Below the pieces are notes generated by a model. The model did not search any database. It was not told where the DNA came from and was given only the letters and a program-made list of their open reading frames with translations. Positions 59,012-64,000 of a stretch of 64,000 nucleotides of DNA are shown here, in pieces; within the stretch, counting starts at the first letter, position 1; each line of letters begins with the position of its first letter. Source of the DNA: Ascidia mentula (Eukaryota; Chordata; Ascidiacea; Phlebobranchia; Ascidiidae); contig OX387200.1 of assembly GCA_947561715.1 (NCBI GenBank), positions 4,280,501 to 4,344,500 of the forward strand, in the 5' to 3' direction. A program made the position numbers and the translations under genes.

Positions 59012-60288
59012 TGTGGATATGTGTGGTAGATGGGAAAAGCCGATGGGAAAAACTGTTTGACAAACCACATGGGAAGGCAGTTTTGTTTAGTCTTATATAA
59101 TTTTTGACAAGCATTTTGACCGGCAATTTGAAACAGCGTTTAAGAAATCTTGCTCCTGACAGTTATTTCAGGGCATGACCAATAAAATGTTCAGTTATTT
59201 TGTATGTTTCGCATGCAACCAAAAACGAGATATCTAAGCAGATTAATACGTCCAATTGCCTTGCCGAAATCAATAAAAAATCTGCAGCATAAGGGATTTT
59301 GCGAAATTGAGTCCAAAAATGTCCCTATATACAGTCTTGGAACTAAGGATGCTTTGATAACGCTTGTGGTGTGTTAAGTGCAAGAAAATCCAGATTGCAA
59401 CCATTTTTTTCGATAATACAACGTAAGAGGCAACAAACATCACCAGCACCGGACATTTCAATGAAAAAAACAACAGAAAACAAGAAACATGAAAATGAAT
59501 ATTGATCGAGCAGTTAGCGTTGGCAGCTGCTGGGATAGCAAACAACTGCTACAACTTTATCCTTACAAATATCGAACTAAAATGAATTTTTACCAACGCA
59601 ATTTAACACTGCTAAAAGTAGATTTCATCTGGCTTTGCATAATAATTTAGGTTATGTAGCACGGTAAACTATTGCGTTCGCATTTATTTAATTGGGATAT
59701 TTGGTACGGCAATGTTTGTTACATTGGTATATATAATGTCAAAAAGAAAACTTTTTTTATGTAGCCTACAATGAAAAAATTTACATTTTAGGAATTAGGT
59801 TTATCTACTATTCATGCCAAAATTTTGTTGTTTTGTTTCTTTATTTCTAAAAAAACGACACAGTAGTACAAAAAAATTTACAAGCAAAAAAAACAGGATA
59901 TAAACGTAAAACAGAGATACTGGTAACAAAAAAACTTTAAGTGTGCTTAGCAAAACACAGTTGTAAGACTGGAATAAATGAAAGTGCACACAGAAGATGT
60001 GAAACAAACAAACAGCAATCAAACTATGTACATCACAAAACAATTACAATGTGAAACGAATAGGCCTTAAAACTGCAATAGTACGCGCAATAAGTGGCGG
60101 TTGCCTTTGTTTGGATGAAGTGGCAATTTGGCTCTTGAGAAATAATTCAAAGTTATATTTACAAACCACGTTTCAGTACAGGCGGATGTCCCCAAAACCA
60201 ATTTCTTGTGTAAAACAACGCTGCCAAAAGTTCTAAATTTAACAATAATGACGAGTAAGAGAAGTTAACTTTTAGGACAAATTCATGA
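59012..60288. other. Intergenic region with dispersed ~115-bp repeat
   Basis: About 59418-59530 matches 62443-62555 (shared words ACAACGTAAGAGGCA and ACATCACCAG). It is otherwise AT-rich with long A/T runs. No supported gene. Confidence 0.5.
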
Positions 60289-61183
60289 TTAATTCATGCA
60301 AAGTCGGCGTAAACGTTGCCTAAACCTTTGACAGCACGTGACAGTTGCTAAATCTTCTCCTATGATAAACATATTTCCTAACATTATTCGCCAATTTCGA
60401 CATGCCAGATACCCATCCAAGTAATGGGCGTTCTTGTCAATCGATACGGAACTGGAAGCAGAAAAAAACAGAGAAGAAAAAAAGGAGGGCGCCCATGAAG
60501 AAGTATTTGGGTTACCTGCAATGACTTCAGGGTTTGACTTGTCGCAACAGAGGCATGTTCCGTTTTCATACGGTCCAATGCTTAACATTGTCCCCTCTGT
60601 ACTTCCGTAATATTTTGAGCCGATTTCCGCTATTTTGTCGTTCTTGTAAGTAACGTTGAAAACAACCTGTTAAAATGATTGAAGTTTTTCAGAAAAAATA
60701 TTGCTTTTTTATTTAAATTTTCGTATTTTCTCAAATAGGTTTTTGTTATATCAGAATTGGCCATGCTTTGTGTTTGGTGCTTACATTCGCCAAATCGCCA
60801 GTTGCACGGAAAGCACCACCAAGACAGATTATAGCTGAGCCATTCCTGATTGCCGGAAACTTGTCACTTTTACGAATATCGTTGTAAACATCACAGATCA
60901 TCTTTGCACCATGGCTGTGTGCAAACCAAATTAAGCTAATTTTGTCGCCAAATTCATGTCCCTTGACAATTCCTTTTAGCATTTGTTTAAGTTCTACATC
61001 GTCGTTAAGACCTAGTTGACAGTTGTTGGGTAGAATTTCTTTGATGTTTCCTTCATATTCGGTGCCGAAGACAGTGGACACAATCGTTTTAAATGATTTC
61101 ATGTAGTCCCGTGGATCTCTTCCTCCTAAACCAGGCACAAAGAATGTGCTAAATCCGGGACTCACTTTAGCTTTACTTGTCAT
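60289..61183 (-). CDS. Alpha/beta-hydrolase-like protein (60-kb copy)
   Basis: Exons 61183-60785 and 60666-60289, phase-0 intron of 118 bases; 258 residues. Exon 1: F-F-V-P-G-L-G-G, I-W-F-A-H-S-H-G-A-K (Ser90), I-C-L-G-G-A-F-R-A-T. Exon 2: N-V-T-Y-K-N-D (Asp143), C-L-C-C (171-174), a Phe/Ser-rich linker, N-A-H-Y-L-D-G-Y (His214). It ends in an arginine-rich tail (Q-R-F-R-Q-R-L-R-R-L-C). With the 51.4-kb gene it forms a subgroup marked by F-R-A-T and G-P-Y-E-N-G. The sister copy ends in a membrane segment where this one has a basic tail, so the C-terminus evolves fast. The gene is isolated from its neighbours by about 1.2 kb on one side and 2 kb on the other. Confidence 0.75.
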
Positions 61184-63322
61184 TGTTTTGTATTCGATAC
61201 ACCTTGCGCTTCAACAATAAAAACAAACAAGGTAATATGAAGTGATACTAAACGCAGTTTCGTACACGAGATTCATTTGTATAACCGGTGGTCACAAAGA
61301 TTACCTGACTGAAAAGTAGAATTCATTGTTACTATTCAAAACATTTATTGTTACACTCTTTAATTGTGGTAGGAAGTTTAGAAGTCCAAGTATCTTACTG
61401 TCACACATGTAGTTTCAAGTTATTTTGCATACTAATGTAAATTATTTTAAAATTTTGACTATCAGTTGTAATTCAGATTACTTAACTTGAGCATTACTAA
61501 ATTCAAAAAACCCATCAGCTGGTCATAATCAAACAGAAGCAGCCAACATATAACACATTAGTTTCCAACGTATAATATTTTCAATCTCACTCAAATATAA
61601 CATTTTTCCAGTTCTTTTGCTAACCACTGAGTGCGGAGTAATTTAACTATTTTTCGGAATACCGGCTTAGAAAATAATCTCTTTTCGTCAGGGAATGTGC
61701 AAGCTTTGGAAGATGGGCTGCTTCTTATACCCACACTATTTAAAACTCGAGTCTTACCCATTGTTCTGTTTGGTACGTGTTTTGGCTTGTAGGCTATCAA
61801 ATCACAAAATATGTGTCCAGTGAATGAACTGATTTGCTGTTGCCTACTCCGTTACCTTTGTGTTATCATGTGAAAGTTTTTCGTCGCTGCAATTCAAACA
61901 AACACCTTTGAAATACGAAACGTTTTAGCGTTTGTTGTTCTGGTTGATTTCGTCAGCAAACTGAACTTTAAACAAGGTCGCCATTCAATTGTTTTACTGA
62001 GTTTCGTTTTAATGAGCAAATAGCTATGATGTCGGAATGTATCAATTAACAAGATTTTTTCGGTTAACTTTGTGAAAATTCTTGACATGCAAAAAGACTT
62101 GGTAAAAAAAATCTTACTCGGTTGTATAGAGTCAGCTAAGATGGCAAGACAGCGTCTTTCACAAAATCGACGAAAAAATATGCAAAAAACGGTATGTGTG
62201 TCCTTAAACGTCCTTGTTCTTCATTTAAAACGTCTGATACGGTAGAATAAAAAAATTGGTGCAGCAGTTGGTGTTTGACATTTGGAAGGTTGAGGGGATT
62301 AAGCTTACATTGATTATAAACATATTAGTAGGCATAATCTCCACAAGTACTTTCATAACTTATCGAAAACACAGGTTCAACATATCGTCATGTCACAATA
62401 ACTAGTACAGAAAATCCACATCGCAAATAAGTTTTACAAGACTACAACGTAAGAGGCAGGAACATCACCAGAATCGAACATTTCAACCAAAGAAAAGAAA
62501 ACAAGACGCATAAAAATGTATTTTGATTGAGACGTTTTTGTTGGCACTGTAACATCCGCCCATTGCAAACCATATACATAGCGATATAATGCGTTGTTGA
62601 CAACAGTGCACAAGTATTGTATGAAATATTATCCTGTTTACATTCAAAATCCGTATAAAACTAACCAATTTAATGTGACCAAAATAACTTTTTGAATTCT
62701 AGCGACATCATGTGACTTTATTGACCAATCAGCTTTCAGCAGGGAGAGCATAAAAAGCTCAGTATACACTTATAATCCCATTCTACTTTGCCACTGCTAT
62801 TTACTCTGAGCTACTTAAATCTGGTAGAATCAACGTTTGCAAAGTTATAACTGCAACAAATACTTCAACCGAAGATTTCGTGATGTACAGTTTTGGTAAA
62901 CCGAATGACTTCATCGAGTATAACAGTTCTCCAGAGAATTCGCAAAGCTCTGCTTAGCTTATCAGGCGAGGCAGAAGGATTCTAAACAGACCTAGAGAAT
63001 CACCACGCGCTCGCGCCATTCAGGCACTGTTAAATATCTCTGAAACACTTAAAGTTTTTAACAGCGCTTGAATTTGTGGAAAAGTATGGGAGCATAGAAT
63101 GAGTTCGCACGAAATAAATAAAATATTGCAAAATTACACAAGCCAAAACAAACAAATTTCACACTTTTGTTGGGCATTTAAATACTGTAGTATTGGCAAC
63201 CAGTACATAAACATACCAAAATACTAAAAACATTCAAACACCGGCTTATTTGTCCAAAACGTTTTGTCGAAGGCAAAAATTCACGGTAGTGTGAATAATA
63301 ATGTATTATATTATCAAAAATT
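61184..63322. other. Intergenic region
   Basis: Holds the second copy of the ~115-bp dispersed repeat (62443-62555). Several short minus-strand open frames (61591-62668) show no domain, start context or splice partners. Nothing else is recognised. Confidence 0.4.
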
Positions 63323-64000
63323 TTAAATCGAGTGAACTCTGCACGTTTTGTGATGCAGTGGAAGCATTTCTTGCAAACTTTGTCTCCATCTTCGGCACTC
63401 GAGGTATTCACCGATATAGTGGGCCTTTTCCTCGTTGGAACTTGAACTGGATTTGGAACTGAATGAGGATTTGGAATTGGAGCTCGAGCCACTGTTGGAT
63501 GAACCCTGTACACTTATAGACAATCCGTGGGAGATTCCCAACGCAGATTTCTTCGTTTGCTTCATAACTGGTTCGTGCGATGTGCCACTGTCGCAACATA
63601 GACACGAACCTTTCTTAAATGGGCCGATCTGAAGAACTTTCCCATTTCTGTCACCGATCAAGTTGGAGCCACCGTGGGCAATTTTGTCGTTCTTGTATTC
63701 CACGTTAAGCACAAGCTATGATTAAAACAAGTAGGTTTTAGAAGAACTGTGCTTCTGGCGTAAGGCTGCGTAAATTCTATTTCTAACCGACGTTTCGTCT
63801 GCCATCCAGCGAGACTTCTTACAGGTTAGCAACAGTAACACTACAACACAGGCATTATTTTAACATTGAAAAGGGTGATTTTAGAGTTTGAAAACTAAAG
63901 TTTAAAGGTTTGATTTGCTTGGGCCATGTAAAAGATATTGTGACAAAATCAGCTTATTTGTTTTACATTTAACACAGCTACCTTTGCTAAGTTTTCTGTT
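63323..64000 (-). CDS. Alpha/beta-hydrolase-like protein, partial at window edge
   Basis: Exon 2 is 63715-63323 (130 residues and stop). The last 19 bases of exon 1, 64000-63982, read T-E-N-L-A-K before a GTAGCT donor, matching the D-L-A-Q/K exon end of siblings. The intron is 266 bases. Exon 2 shows N-V-E-Y-K-N-D-K-I-A with the candidate Asp, C-L-C-C, a long Ser/Asn/Lys linker, K-A-H-Y-I-G-E-Y with the candidate His, and R-R-W-R-Q-S-L-Q-E-M-L-P. The nucleophile half lies beyond the window, so completeness cannot be judged. The 53.3-kb fragment is its closest dead relative. A hammerhead-like retroelement end lies in the intron. Confidence 0.65.
63775..63835 (-). ncRNA. Hammerhead-like repeat end, ...GAAACGTCGG
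   Basis: On the minus strand a GTCT...AGAC stem sits directly before GAAACGTCGGTTAG. The upstream box is CTGTAAGA, not CUGAUGA. Same class of dispersed element as at 17.3 kb; probably inactive. Confidence 0.35.

Overview
The window is AT-rich animal nuclear DNA. Genes are split by short GT-AG introns, there is no operon logic, and the DNA between genes is full of small transposon remnants, hammerhead-ribozyme repeats and copies of the metazoan 28S rRNA 5' end. Gene content (hydroxylysine-kinase-like enzymes, a class A GPCR, a TIL-domain secreted peptide) and the compact layout suit an invertebrate deuterostome such as an ascidian. The species cannot be named from sequence alone. All exon models were joined by hand from splice sites and codon phase; no transcript evidence was available.

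Left part (0.4-12.6 kb): three paralogous five-exon genes of the hydroxylysine kinase (HYKK/AGPHD1) family of APH-type kinases, one on + and two on -. They share intron phases and nearly identical exon lengths. A transposon-rich gap (12.6-15.7 kb) follows. Next comes a 19-exon minus-strand gene (22.2-15.7 kb) for a 753-residue protein with N-terminal tetratricopeptide repeats and a disordered tail rich in SH2/SH3-type tyrosine and proline motifs. Its longest intron holds a complete non-autonomous hAT element with a perfect 53-bp internal hairpin.

Middle (23-32.6 kb): a small secreted ten-cysteine TIL-domain peptide on +, then an 11-exon minus-strand rhodopsin-class GPCR (719 aa) with an unusually long third intracellular loop. 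A textbook hammerhead ribozyme lies antisense in one of its introns.

Right half (33-64 kb): an expanding and decaying cluster of one gene family that I do not recognise by name. Each gene has two exons. Exon 1 carries an oxyanion-like V-P-G-L-G-G and a nucleophile elbow (A/C)-H-S-H-G. Exon 2 carries N-D-x-(I/V)-A, a C-x-C-C cluster, a variable Ser-rich linker and H-Y-I-x-E-Y. The conserved Ser, Asp and His fall in the order of an alpha/beta-hydrolase triad split over two exons. I count six intact or probably intact genes, one partial gene at the window edge, two genes with one-base frameshifts, and many solitary or fused exon remnants. Three ~3.3-kb segmental copies each contain a gene, an older dead exon 2 and a fragment of ribosomal DNA (28S 5' end plus probable ITS2), so rDNA has been captured into the amplifying unit. 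This young gene nursery is the most likely undescribed system in the window.
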